A DNA stretch of 64,000 nucleotides, from contig BDEJ01000016.1 in NCBI GenBank assembly GCA_001653155.1, positions 1 to 64,000 of the forward strand, read 5' to 3'. Shown one piece after another: positions 18,279 to 27,516 of the stretch. Within the stretch, counting starts at the first letter, position 1. Every line of letters begins with the position of its first letter. The notes below the pieces were generated by a model. The model saw only the letters and a list, made by a program, of their open reading frames with translations, was not told where the DNA came from and made no database searches. The position numbers and the translations under genes are program-made. The DNA is from Porphyromonadaceae bacterium H1 (lineage in GTDB: Bacteria > Bacteroidota > Bacteroidia > Bacteroidales > Paludibacteraceae).

Positions 18279-19538
18279 ATGAGCCTATTGAAAAGGATAA
18301 CTTTCGTCTTTTTATTTCTAAGCCCGATGCTGCTTGTGAAAGCAGCAAGCCTTTCTCCCAGTGAATCGATGCAAATCAGCCTCCTTACCTGCTCGCCGGG
18401 AAAAGTAGCCTACGAGAAATTCGGCCATACGGCCATCCGTATCTTTGATCCGGCACAAGTTGTCGATGTGGTTTTCAACTACGGAGTTTTTTCTTTCGAA
18501 ACGAATAACTTTTACTACAAATTCATAAAAGGAGAAACGGATTACATGCTGGGAGCTGCCCAAACGGCGGATTTCCTCGCTGCATATGCGCTACGCAACT
18601 CAAGTGTAACGGAACAGGTCTTAAATCTTACGCAGAAGGAGAAAGAAAAATTAGTGGAAATGCTCACAGTCAACTACCAACCGGAAAACCGCAGTTACCG
18701 CTACAATTTTGTATACGACAACTGCTCTACGCGGGCGCGGGATGTGATTATGAACAGCATCGACGGCATCTCGGTTTTTTCCGACAAACACGTCGAATTA
18801 AAAACCTACCGTGAGTACGTCGAGCAGTACGTAGGCTGGAACACTTGGCTGATGTTTGGTATCGATATTGTTTTTGGAGCCAGCTCGGATGTATATGCCA
18901 CGCGCATGACCAGTATGTTTCTTCCCGAGATTTTGATGAAAGAGTTCCGGAATATCGAGATTGTAGTGCCGGGACACAACAAAGTACGACCAATCGTAAG
19001 CGCCGAACACAACCTCGTAGATCGTAATGGAGAAGAAGACGATTATCTTGAAGGAGGCTTCTTCTACTTTCTCCCGACACCGCTGGGAGTGTCCTTTATG
19101 CTGTTGCTACTCGGCATTTTTATTATCTATTTCGACCTAAAACGGAAGCATCGCAACAAGCTCTTCAATTTCGTACTGCTGCTCCTCTCCGGATTAGCCG
19201 GCCTTATCGTCGTTTACCTGTCTTTCTTTTCCCTCCACCCGATGGTTCAGAAAAATTACAACCTGCTGTGGTTAAATCCACTGAACCTTGTGGCGGCCTT
19301 ATGCATGTGGTATCGACCGGCATACCGTTTTCTCTTTTTCTATTTCATCGGAAACAGCGTATTGTTATTGGCTGCACTCGTACTCTTTGCTCTCAACCTG
19401 CAAAGTAACAACATGGCTTTCATTCCTTTAATAGTCCTGCTATTGATACGTTCCATACATTGGATTATAGGAAGGAAAAATGCAAGTTTTAAAATAATTT
19501 TAAGAGACTCGAAAAGAATAAGAAACCGTAAACGATAA
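18279..19538 (+). CDS. DUF4105 periplasmic-domain membrane protein
   Basis: 419 residues. A signal peptide (to about residue 22) precedes a periplasmic DUF4105 domain (also called Lnb N-terminal domain): ISLLTCSPGKVAYEKFGHTA, FNYGVFSFETNNFYYKFIKG, RYNFVYDNCSTRARDVIMNS. The conserved His (FGHTAIRIF) and Cys (DNCSTR) could form a Cys/His active site, but no activity is established for this form. From about residue 268 five or so hydrophobic segments make a membrane domain, ending in a basic tail (ILRDSKRIRNRKR). It precedes the glutaminyl cyclase gene by 8 nt, so the two are very probably one operon working in the envelope. Confidence 0.82.
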   Translation: MSLLKRITFVFLFLSPMLLVKAASLSPSESMQISLLTCSPGKVAYEKFGHTAIRIFDPAQVVDVVFNYGVFSFETNNFYYKFIKGETDYMLGAAQTADFLAAYALRNSSVTEQVLNLTQKEKEKLVEMLTVNYQPENRSYRYNFVYDNCSTRARDVIMNSIDGISVFSDKHVELKTYREYVEQYVGWNTWLMFGIDIVFGASSDVYATRMTSMFLPEILMKEFRNIEIVVPGHNKVRPIVSAEHNLVDRNGEEDDYLEGGFFYFLPTPLGVSFMLLLLGIFIIYFDLKRKHRNKLFNFVLLLLSGLAGLIVVYLSFFSLHPMVQKNYNLLWLNPLNLVAALCMWYRPAYRFLFFYFIGNSVLLLAALVLFALNLQSNNMAFIPLIVLLLIRSIHWIIGRKNASFKIILRDSKRIRNRKR

Positions 19539-19546
19539 ATTTTACC

Positions 19547-20533
19547 ATGCTTAGGCCCCAATACCTCCCTTGTATACTTTTGCTCTGTATTTTATTGTGC
19601 AACTGCGGCGCCTCCGCATCCCGAAAGACAGAAGCATCCGAAACAGAGCAGCTCTCTTTTCCCTCTTTTTCAGCCGATTCAGCCTATGTTTTTATAGAAC
19701 GGCAGGTGGCTTTCGGGCCTCGTGTTCCTAATACAACGGCTCATAAGCGCTGCGCCGCTTACCTCAGCAAGGAATTGAAACGTTTCGGAGCCGAAGTGTT
19801 CGAGCAAGCCGCCGAGCTCAAAGCTTTTGACGGCACAAAGCTGCAAGCCGTCAATATAATCGGCAGCTTCAATCCGACGCAAAGCAAACGCATACTCCTC
19901 TGTGCCCATTGGGACTCCCGGCCCTGGTGTGACCACGACCCGGAGCCTCAAAACCGTAAACAGGCCGTATCCGGAGCCAACGACGGAGCAAGTGGCGTCG
20001 GGGTACTTCTGGAAATAGCCCGTCTCATAGGCAAACAGCCACCCTCCGTGGGTATCGATATGATCTTCTTCGATGCAGAAGACTACGGAGCCCCTCAAGA
20101 TGCGAAAACCGACATGCAAGATTCCTGGTGCCTTGGCTCTCAATATTGGGCTAAACATCCACACCGAAACGGCTATCGTGCCAGCTACGGCATTTTACTC
20201 GATATGGTGGCTGCCCCTGGGGCCACTTTCTACCGCGAACAAATATCAGAATATTTTGCTCCGAACATCGTGGAAAAAGTCTGGAAAGAGGCACAGCGTC
20301 TCGGCTTCGGTCATTATTTTGTAAATAAGAAAGGAGGCGCCATCACCGACGATCACCTCTATGTGAACCGGATATCGGGAATTCCCTGCATCGACATCAT
20401 CCAGTTTGATCCTCAATCGCAGAGTGGGTTTGGACACTATTGGCACACCGTAAACGATACCATGGAAAACATCGACAAAGCGACTCTCCACGCAGTAGGC
20501 AGTACTCTTATCCACGTATTGTACAAAGAGTAA
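19547..20533 (+). CDS. Periplasmic glutaminyl-peptide cyclotransferase (M28-like, PgQC type)
   Basis: 328 residues. It resembles the zinc-dependent, animal-type glutaminyl cyclase of Porphyromonas and Tannerella, which turns N-terminal Gln of exported proteins into pyroglutamate. The N terminus is a short lipoprotein-like signal (LLLCILLCNCGASASRKT). The M28 fold shows LLCAHWDSRPWCDHDPE, metal ligands in SGANDGASGVGVLLE and DMIFFDAEDYG, and the final His in GHYWHTVNDTMENID. An aminopeptidase is the alternative, but the WDSRPW and DSWCLGSQYWAKHPH segments fit cyclases. The window itself supplies likely substrates: seven exported proteins with Gln after the cleavage site. Probably co-transcribed with the DUF4105 gene. 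Confidence 0.88.
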   Translation: MLRPQYLPCILLLCILLCNCGASASRKTEASETEQLSFPSFSADSAYVFIERQVAFGPRVPNTTAHKRCAAYLSKELKRFGAEVFEQAAELKAFDGTKLQAVNIIGSFNPTQSKRILLCAHWDSRPWCDHDPEPQNRKQAVSGANDGASGVGVLLEIARLIGKQPPSVGIDMIFFDAEDYGAPQDAKTDMQDSWCLGSQYWAKHPHRNGYRASYGILLDMVAAPGATFYREQISEYFAPNIVEKVWKEAQRLGFGHYFVNKKGGAITDDHLYVNRISGIPCIDIIQFDPQSQSGFGHYWHTVNDTMENIDKATLHAVGSTLIHVLYKE

Positions 20534-20703
20534 GAATAAGCCTTGACAAGTAGCTGAAAATCCCTTGCCTTAGAGTATATTACCGCATAAAATCCTCTTC
20601 CGAAATCACAATACAGAAGAGCCCCTTCCTTCATCAGGGCATTAAGGCCTCTTGACGGCATCTTTAAGATCTCTTACTCGACAGCGTTAAAGCCTCACAC
20701 AAC

Positions 20704-20737
20704 ACAAAAAAAGCGGCTGCCCTTTCGGACAGCCGCT
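20704..20737 (-). terminator. Terminator of the second BspA-like gene
   Basis: Stem AGCGGCTGCCC / GGACAGCCGCT with one mismatch; on the minus strand it is followed by a T run (complement of 20706-20711). It lies just after the stop of the gene at 20773. Confidence 0.8.
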
Positions 20738-20772
20738 CTCGTTTCTATGTTTTCTGTAGTTGTGCGGAGCAT

Positions 20773-23172
20773 TTATTGAATGGCCACTTTTCCGGCAGCT
20801 TTACCCACACGTAAAATGTAAATACCTACAGGCAGTTCAACATGATGTTTGCCTGCGCTCAGTTGCGCTGCGTAGTGTAAAGTACCAAGTAGATCGTAAA
20901 CTTCCACTTTCATATCCTGCGGCAGAATAATACTCATTCCACCGGGAAGTGCAAGAACGTCTACTCCTTCACTTTGCAGTGAGGCCAATCCGGACGGTTT
21001 TCCGAGTTGCTTCAGTACTACGGTTTTCTTAACGCTGCCAACAGCCACAGTAAGAGTAGCGTTACGTGGGTTGGTACTCGAATTGGCAGCAGCTTTCAGT
21101 TTGAGACTTCCGTTACCGGAAGCATTGGCGGCGCCAACGAAACTCAACCACGTAGCTCCACTCGAAATACTAGCCGTCCAGGCAGCATTCGATTTTACGG
21201 TGATGGTTTCGGTTGATCCCCCGGCCGTATATTCGATGGTCTCAGGTGTTACCACGAGCGAAACGGCAGCAGCAGCTTGAGTAACGGTTATGGTTTTCTT
21301 AAGCGAACCTGAAGTAAATACGATTGAAGCATCGCGGCTTGATGCGAATGTATTGGCCGCAGCTTTTACCTTCACGCTTCCGTTACCCGTAGCATTAGAA
21401 GCTCCATCGAAGCTCAACCACGTGGCTCCGCTCGAAATAGCAGCCGTCCAGGCGCCGCTTGCTTTTACCGTAAGGGTTTGCGTAGCTCCGGCAGCCGTAT
21501 ATTTCAAGTTCGCAGGAGTTACCTCTAAAGTAGGGGCCGAAGAGGCTTGATTTACTTTAATAGTCTGTGTCTTGCTTCCGGCTCTCACGGTAACTGTGGC
21601 GGAACGAGCTTCGCCTTTATTCACCAACGCCTTCACTTTCAAACTACCGTCGCCCGTACCGGCATCATTCCCTTCGAAACTCAACCAAGCTTGGGCTTCG
21701 GGGTTAACTTCGGCAAACCAAGTAGTGTTACTCTTTATTGTAAGTGTTTCCGTCGAAGCTGCTGCAGCAAAATCCAGTTTCGTGGGGCTTACCGTAAGGG
21801 TAGCAGCCGTTTTACCTCGTTGAATCAACGTATAGGTCTTTTTTACATTTCCGGCAGTAAATACCACCACAGCCGAACGCTCCACACCGGTAGAGTTATC
21901 CGTAGCTCTCAGAGTAATAGAGGCATTACCTGATCCGGAACTGGAGGATTGGAAGCTGAGCCACGAAGTAGCCGTCGGAGGTATGCTACCCTCCCAAGGA
22001 CGATTCGCAAGAACGGCCGTAGCCGGAGTTTGAGTTATCTCAGAAATAGTTTCATCTACCGGTGCAACAATAAGTTCTACTTTTTTCTGAACCACTTGTA
22101 CCTTCACTGGATTTTTCAGTCCGATACCGGTAAAGGTTATGGTAGCCGTACGTTCTTTATCATCGGGATTCACCTCAGCCGTTATAGTCATCGAAACACT
22201 ATTGGAGCCCTGGTTTTCTGCTGTGGAAAGCTTCAGCCACGAGGCCGACGGAGTAGCCTTCCAGCGTATGTTGGAGGTAATCGTTATACTCTGGCTTTGT
22301 CCTCGGGCTTCAAAAGTCAGGGTACTTGCATTTGGAGTTACACGTTCGGAACCAGCCTCTACAACCGGCCGGAAACCATTCCACACACTTGTACCCATAT
22401 AGGAATTTCGAGCACCTGTGGGTACCGTCAATTGCATATTGGATCTGTAGTAAAAAGCATAACCATTTTCAACATTCGGAGGGGTTGAACCCTTCATAAT
22501 CACATTCCCTCCTACATGGCCAGTAACCGTAGCATTAATTTGATGAAATGCATATTGCTTGATACTGGTTACCGAAGCAGGTATGATCAGATTCCGCAGG
22601 TGCTTGTTACCATAGCCCACATAATGAATGATGCTTGTCACTCCGGAAGGAATTTCAAAGCTTTCATCTTTTTTTCCATAAGGATATTCCCGCAACTCGG
22701 TTTGCTTTTTGTTGTACAATACCCCATCAGCGGAGCTGTAATTCTTGTTGTCCTTATGTACTTCTATGGCAGGCAAGCTATCACAGGTATAAAAAACGTA
22801 GTCGTGTAAAGAATTAACAGAAGACGGAATTGTTATTTTCTTCTTCAACACAGAGTTATAAAACACATAAGAGCCCATTTTCAATAAAGAATTCGGCAAC
22901 TTTACCTCTTCCAATTTCTTCATATAAGAAAAAGCGTAGTTACCAATACTGGTTACTCCCTCCGAAACAACGATCTTCTTAATCTGGTCCCGGTAAGGAT
23001 ACCAAGGCTGACTGTTAGAGCTAAAATCCGTCATATCTCCAAGACCTCGTATTTTTAACTCGCCATCCAACAAGCTATACGAGAGGCTTCCCCCTGGTAT
23101 AGGGCCACTCTGTGCACTCAAGCTTACTACCGAGAATAAGCCGATAAACAATGAAAGAATAATTTTTTTCAT
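20773..23172 (-). CDS. Surface protein with LRR_5 repeats, five BACON-like domains and T9SS-like tail
   Basis: 799 residues. Signal peptide cut before Gln (LSLSA|QSGPI). Residues about 25-275 are BspA-like LRR_5 repeats (VTSIGNYAFSYMKKLEEVKL, PSSVNSLHDYVFYTCDSLPA). Then come five tandem Ig-like BACON domains of about 85-90 residues, each with the pattern of LxVxPxxLxF..., ITSNIRWKATPSASWLKLST, and an end such as RTATITFTG...VQVVQ; the last two are close copies (ISSGATWLSFDGASNATG and ISSGATWLSFVGAANASG). BACON domains are found in Bacteroidetes carbohydrate or mucin-associated proteins. The final 75 residues look like a T9SS sorting domain (MKVEVYDLLGTLHYAAQL, LPVGIYILRVGKAAGKVAIQ). Ligand unknown. 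Confidence 0.87.
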   Translation of the reverse strand: MKKIILSLFIGLFSVVSLSAQSGPIPGGSLSYSLLDGELKIRGLGDMTDFSSNSQPWYPYRDQIKKIVVSEGVTSIGNYAFSYMKKLEEVKLPNSLLKMGSYVFYNSVLKKKITIPSSVNSLHDYVFYTCDSLPAIEVHKDNKNYSSADGVLYNKKQTELREYPYGKKDESFEIPSGVTSIIHYVGYGNKHLRNLIIPASVTSIKQYAFHQINATVTGHVGGNVIMKGSTPPNVENGYAFYYRSNMQLTVPTGARNSYMGTSVWNGFRPVVEAGSERVTPNASTLTFEARGQSQSITITSNIRWKATPSASWLKLSTAENQGSNSVSMTITAEVNPDDKERTATITFTGIGLKNPVKVQVVQKKVELIVAPVDETISEITQTPATAVLANRPWEGSIPPTATSWLSFQSSSSGSGNASITLRATDNSTGVERSAVVVFTAGNVKKTYTLIQRGKTAATLTVSPTKLDFAAAASTETLTIKSNTTWFAEVNPEAQAWLSFEGNDAGTGDGSLKVKALVNKGEARSATVTVRAGSKTQTIKVNQASSAPTLEVTPANLKYTAAGATQTLTVKASGAWTAAISSGATWLSFDGASNATGNGSVKVKAAANTFASSRDASIVFTSGSLKKTITVTQAAAAVSLVVTPETIEYTAGGSTETITVKSNAAWTASISSGATWLSFVGAANASGNGSLKLKAAANSSTNPRNATLTVAVGSVKKTVVLKQLGKPSGLASLQSEGVDVLALPGGMSIILPQDMKVEVYDLLGTLHYAAQLSAGKHHVELPVGIYILRVGKAAGKVAIQ

Positions 23173-23413
23173 AAAATTACAGTTTAAAAATTAATAATAT
23201 TGAGATTCTTTTTGAATATGCAGGAGATTCTTTTCCTGTATGTTATATGTATTAAGAGCTAAGCAAAAATTATGCCTTTTTCACATCTTTTCAAGCACTA
23301 AGATCGGGAAACAGGTGTTTCTTTAATGATGGTATCGGAACTTTTTTATGAATAAGGTCATTGTCTCGAAGAAAGTCGAGATGCGATGCGCATTTTGACG
23401 CGCTTTGAACCGA

Positions 23414-23421
23414 CAAAAGTA
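23414..23421 (-). promoter_or_regulatory. Candidate -7 element for the LRR-BACON gene
   Basis: TACTTTTG on the minus strand, exact match, about 240 nt before the ATG. The distance makes the assignment tentative; a nearer near-match (AATTTTTG) lies at 23264-23271. Confidence 0.35.
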
Positions 23422-23537
23422 CAACAAAAAAATCAATTTTCTAAATTTTATGTTAGAAATTATGCAATTTATTTCATCTATCAGAGTTTGAGGCATAGAC
23501 AAAGCCTGAGTAAAGACTGTTTTTGTCAAAACTTTTT

Positions 23538-23545
23538 TATTTTTG
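23538..23545 (+). promoter_or_regulatory. Candidate -7 element for the RelA/SpoT gene
   Basis: TATTTTTG followed by CAAA, an exact TAnnTTTG match 53 nt before the ATG. Confidence 0.5.
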
Positions 23546-23597
23546 CAAAAGGATTTTCAATTTTCCTCGGTCAGTACCGAATTAAACCGTATTTGCC

Positions 23598-25781
23598 ATG
23601 GCTCTTTCCGTATCCCGGTCAACTACCTTATTGTACCGGCAATTGCTTAACAACTACCTTCAACTATTCTCTGTGGAAGAATGGAGTTTGCTCAAATCGA
23701 TAATCCGCTCTAATTATCAAGAGATGAGCCTCACAAGCCATTCTTATTCGCTGGCAGACCGAATTCAAGTATCAGGCATTGTTTTGGAAGAGATGGGGCT
23801 TGGAAAGACAGCGCTTCTCTGCGTCTTGTTGCTTGATTTCTTTGAAAACGGGCAAGTGGAGATTAAAGATATCGAACAGGCCTTCGGGGTTAAGCTGCAA
23901 GTTATTTTAAAGGGACTTTCGCGCGTAAACGAACTGTATCGGAAACACAGTTCGATGGATACGGATAACTTTCGTCAACTCCTTCTGAGTCTCGCCGAAG
24001 ACCTGCGTGTCATTCTCATCATCATAGCCGAACGCTTGAACATGATGCGCAATGCCGATAATTATTCCGAAGCTCAAAGACTCGAGAACGCTCGAGAGAG
24101 TGCTTTTCTCTATGCTCCGATGGCTCACCGAATGGGGCTCTACGCCATAAAAACGGAACTGGAAGACCTCTCGCTGAAATACAGCAACAGGGAGATATAT
24201 CGGGACATAGCTCAAAAACTGAATGAGACAAAACGCTCCCGGGATCAGTACATTTCGGAGTTCATCGAACCTCTGAAAGTGAAATTACAGGAAGTTGGTT
24301 TTCCTTTCGAGATAAAAGGGCGTACGAAATCCATACATTCTATCTACAATAAAATAAAGAAACAAAATACGCCTTTTGAAAACATCTACGACCTGTTTGC
24401 CATACGGATTATCTTCGAGACCCCAGCCGACAAGGAAAAACAAGCCTGTTGGCAAGCCTACTCCATCGTGGCCGATATGTACCAGCCGAACCCGAAGCGC
24501 CTGCGCGACTGGCTCTCGATTCCCAAGTCGAACGGCTACGAAAGCCTGCACACAACGGTATTAGGACCTCAAGGCAAATGGGTGGAGGTACAGATACGCA
24601 GCCGGCGGATGGATGAGGTTGCCGAAAAAGGCTTGGCTGCCCATTGGAGGTACAAGGGTATCAAAAGCGAAAACGGGATGGACGAATGGCTGAAAAGCAT
24701 CCGCGAGATACTCGAGAATCCGGAATTGAATGCCGTGGATTTCATGGATGAGTTCAAGCTGAATCTTTATGATAAAGAGGTTTTCGTATTCACTCCCAAC
24801 GGTGACCTGCACAAGCTTCCCAAAGGAGCTACAGCGCTTGATTTTGCCTTTTCGATACACTCGAATCTGGGTGTCAAATGCGTCGGGGCCAAAGTAAACG
24901 GCCGCAACGTAGCGATAAAATATGTACTGAAAAACGGCGATCAAGTAGAAGTTCTCACCGCTCCTACACAAAGGCCGAACCCGGCCTGGCTACAAATTGC
25001 ACACAGCTCCAAAGCCAAAAACAAAATACGCCAGGCACTCAAAGAAATCCAGTTCAAAGATGCGGAAACAGGACGGGAGCTCCTGTTAAGACGCTTCAAG
25101 AACTGGAAAATAGAATTAGACGACGGACGCATATCGCGGCTGGCTAAAAAGAAAAGCTTCAAAACCGTGAGCGATTTTTACCAAGCTATTGCGCAGGAGA
25201 AAATCGACATCCACGAAATCAGAGAGCTTTACCTCGAGCAGGAAAAGCGCGACAATACAAGCGGAACGGAGGCCCGTACGGCCGAAACTTTCACACGGGA
25301 AGTGAACGCTCTCCCCGAAACTGCAGCCAAGGAAGACGTATTAGTCATCGGAGAAGATCTGAAGAACGTCGATTTCAAATTAGCCAAATGCTGCAACCCC
25401 ATCTACGGCGACGAGGTATTCGGGTTTGTCTCCGTTTCGGGTGGTATTAAGATACACCGAAACGACTGTCCCAATGCACCACAGATGATTGCCCGGATGG
25501 GCTACCGCATTGTGAAAGCACGCTGGTCGGGCAAATCGTTGGGAGCCAAATATCCCATCACGCTACGTGTGGTGGGACACGACGACATCGGCATCGTCAG
25601 CAACATCAGTTCTATCATTTCCAAAGAAAAAAATGTCGTACTCAGAGCCATATCCATCGATAGCAACGCCGGGCTCTTTCAAGGGCACCTCACCGTGATG
25701 GTGAATGACAACAAAGACCTGGAGGACTTAATCAAGAAAATAAAAAATACCAAAGGTGTAAAAAATGTATCGAGGAACTAA
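23598..25781 (+). CDS. RelA/SpoT-type (p)ppGpp synthetase with degenerate hydrolase domain
   Basis: 727 residues. Domain order is HD-like, synthetase, TGS, linker Cys motif, ACT. The synthetase is intact: RTKSIHSIYNKIKKQNTPFE, YDLFAIRIIFE, DWLSIPKSNGYESLHTTVLG, WVEVQIRSRRMDEVAEKGLA, AHWRYKG. TGS follows (VFVFTPNGDLHKLPKGATAL), then KCCNPIYGDEVFGFVSVSGG and a C-terminal ACT domain (ITLRVVGHDDIGIVSNISSI). The hydrolase part lacks the canonical metal site: the usual LHDxxED is LLDFFENG and the usual LADRLHNMR is IAERLNMMR. The protein is therefore probably a synthetase without ppGpp hydrolysis, i.e. the RelA-like paralogue of the two found in Bacteroides. The motif before the synthetase loop reads RLRD. 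Confidence 0.9.
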   Translation: MALSVSRSTTLLYRQLLNNYLQLFSVEEWSLLKSIIRSNYQEMSLTSHSYSLADRIQVSGIVLEEMGLGKTALLCVLLLDFFENGQVEIKDIEQAFGVKLQVILKGLSRVNELYRKHSSMDTDNFRQLLLSLAEDLRVILIIIAERLNMMRNADNYSEAQRLENARESAFLYAPMAHRMGLYAIKTELEDLSLKYSNREIYRDIAQKLNETKRSRDQYISEFIEPLKVKLQEVGFPFEIKGRTKSIHSIYNKIKKQNTPFENIYDLFAIRIIFETPADKEKQACWQAYSIVADMYQPNPKRLRDWLSIPKSNGYESLHTTVLGPQGKWVEVQIRSRRMDEVAEKGLAAHWRYKGIKSENGMDEWLKSIREILENPELNAVDFMDEFKLNLYDKEVFVFTPNGDLHKLPKGATALDFAFSIHSNLGVKCVGAKVNGRNVAIKYVLKNGDQVEVLTAPTQRPNPAWLQIAHSSKAKNKIRQALKEIQFKDAETGRELLLRRFKNWKIELDDGRISRLAKKKSFKTVSDFYQAIAQEKIDIHEIRELYLEQEKRDNTSGTEARTAETFTREVNALPETAAKEDVLVIGEDLKNVDFKLAKCCNPIYGDEVFGFVSVSGGIKIHRNDCPNAPQMIARMGYRIVKARWSGKSLGAKYPITLRVVGHDDIGIVSNISSIISKEKNVVLRAISIDSNAGLFQGHLTVMVNDNKDLEDLIKKIKNTKGVKNVSRN

Positions 25782-27462
25782 GCTAATTTTTATACTTCTC
25801 CTGCTCGGTGTAACAGCTTCCGAAGGACAAAACCTACTCAGCCCGAAATGGCAGCTAAGCATGGTACAAGAAGGACAAAACATCGTTCATCCCGTCAACC
25901 TGTTGCTGTCATGGGAAAGACAAGGGTTCAGTCAGTCGAGCCCGGCCGGCATACTGAGCAAGAGTTTTTCGCTCCCCAAAGGCCAAGAGGATGTTTCTTA
26001 TGTGTTAGAACTAAAATTAATGCTTGACATTGAGAGCATTTATATAAATCAACATAAAATCGGAGGCGATATCCCCGCAGATTTCATCTGGTCGCGAAAG
26101 CCCAAGTATAAAAGCAGCTTTTTTAAGATACCGCCTGTATTTTTACACTACGGCGGTGAAAACAAAATCGATATAAAAGTATCGAACTACGCTTATACGG
26201 GCGGTAAAAGCCATAATAAGATTTTGTTATATCCCGAGAAAGAAAGGCCGGCTTCAAGCCTCAATTTCTCCTTTGCACAAAAAGATCATTTATTTACAGA
26301 GGCAAAAAAAGTTTCCGTACTCGTAACAACACAAGCCAATAAGGCCGGAGTTTTAGAACTGACATTACGAAACGACCTGCAGGAGCTTATCAAAACAAAG
26401 GAGATAAAGGTAAACAAGGGCAAAGCAACTCACTCCGTATCTTTTGAGCACGACGGCTTAGCTCCGGGATTTTACCAGCTTACAGGCATACTACACGACA
26501 AAGGCTACACGGGAGCAACAAGCTTTTTTACCCTCTCTCCCACCTCAATCTGCCACACACATACAACTCCTCCGGACGATTACGACATTTTCTGGAGAGA
26601 GGCAATGCAGGAGTTAAATAAAATCGAGCCTCAATACAGCATCCGAAAAGTAGACAGTCTTTGCACGCAGAATAGAAACGGCTACTTGGTAGAAATGCAA
26701 TCGATGGGCCATAAAACCATCGGATGTTATTACTTCGTCCCCAAAGAAAAAGGGAAATATCCGGCATTGATCAACTTCCCCGGTTATGGCTACGGATTCG
26801 AGGAGTTAGATGAGTTTTTAGAGGTGAAAGACAATATCATCGAGCTGGCTGTATGCGTACGCGGACACGGTATAAGCCGGAAAGCCTTGGAGCCGGCACA
26901 GCCCGTCCCGGGTTTTCTGGGATATAAGCTCTGCGACAAAGAGCAAAGCGCCTATCGAATGATTTATATGGACTGCATCCGCGCCTTACAGTTTATACTG
27001 ACGCGCGAAGAAGTAGATCAATCGAAAATCGGAGTACTGGGCGGAAGTCAGGGAGGAGGTTTGGCTATCATGACGGCAGGATTGATGCCTCAACATGTGA
27101 AGGCACTGGCCTATTCGAATCCTTTTCCGGTAGACATGAAGAATGCCCGTAGAGTACGCCGGCTCATAGAAAATGAAATTCAAAACTACCTGAATTTTTA
27201 CAACAACGCCTGCTCACTCGAAACGGTTTACAGCAATTTCGAGTACATAGACGCCCAATACTTTTCGAATAAAATTACCTGCCCCACATGTTACATCACG
27301 GGATTGGAAGACGACGACTGTCCTTCGCGCCTCGGCTTCGCAGCTTACACACAGATAAAGGCCCCCAAAGAATTCAAAGTTTTTCCGAATGACAGCCACA
27401 TCGGCGAATCGGACTGGAAGAAAGAAATGATGCTGTTCTTCAAAAAACAGTTCGGATTTTAA
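25765..27462 (+). CDS. Secreted acetylxylan esterase / CE7-like alpha-beta hydrolase
   Basis: 565 residues; the start overlaps the end of the RelA/SpoT gene by 17 nt. The signal peptide (LIFILLLLGVTASEG) is cut before Gln. Residues about 25-270 form a beta-rich N-terminal part; from about residue 275 the AXE1 hydrolase domain follows: DDYDIFWREAMQELNKIEP, YPALINFPGYGYGFEELDEF, nucleophile elbow VLGGSQGGGLAIMTAGLMPQ with the Ser, Asp in CYITGLEDDDCPSRLGFAAY, and His in FPNDSHIGESDWKKEM. The CE7 family removes acetyl groups from xylo-oligosaccharides and cephalosporins; the natural substrate here is unknown. The translational overlap suggests coupled expression with the stringent-response gene. 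Confidence 0.86.
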   Translation: MYRGTKLIFILLLLGVTASEGQNLLSPKWQLSMVQEGQNIVHPVNLLLSWERQGFSQSSPAGILSKSFSLPKGQEDVSYVLELKLMLDIESIYINQHKIGGDIPADFIWSRKPKYKSSFFKIPPVFLHYGGENKIDIKVSNYAYTGGKSHNKILLYPEKERPASSLNFSFAQKDHLFTEAKKVSVLVTTQANKAGVLELTLRNDLQELIKTKEIKVNKGKATHSVSFEHDGLAPGFYQLTGILHDKGYTGATSFFTLSPTSICHTHTTPPDDYDIFWREAMQELNKIEPQYSIRKVDSLCTQNRNGYLVEMQSMGHKTIGCYYFVPKEKGKYPALINFPGYGYGFEELDEFLEVKDNIIELAVCVRGHGISRKALEPAQPVPGFLGYKLCDKEQSAYRMIYMDCIRALQFILTREEVDQSKIGVLGGSQGGGLAIMTAGLMPQHVKALAYSNPFPVDMKNARRVRRLIENEIQNYLNFYNNACSLETVYSNFEYIDAQYFSNKITCPTCYITGLEDDDCPSRLGFAAYTQIKAPKEFKVFPNDSHIGESDWKKEMMLFFKKQFGF

Positions 27463-27508
27463 TGCTCTGTAAAAAGCAATAGAGATCGGTTACAGCCAAA
27501 TTATTTCG

Positions 27509-27516
27509 TACTTTTG
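27509..27516 (+). promoter_or_regulatory. Candidate -7 element for ribE
   Basis: TACTTTTG followed by CAGC, exact TAnnTTTG match 42 nt before the ATG. The short leader leaves no room for an FMN riboswitch. Confidence 0.5.

Larger units (their letters stand above)
23173..23597. other. Divergent intergenic region
   Basis: 425 bp AT-rich DNA between the divergent LRR-BACON gene and the RelA/SpoT gene. It holds an exact TAnnTTTG element on each strand (minus 23414-23421, plus 23538-23545) and no gene or structured RNA that I can see. Confidence 0.6.
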
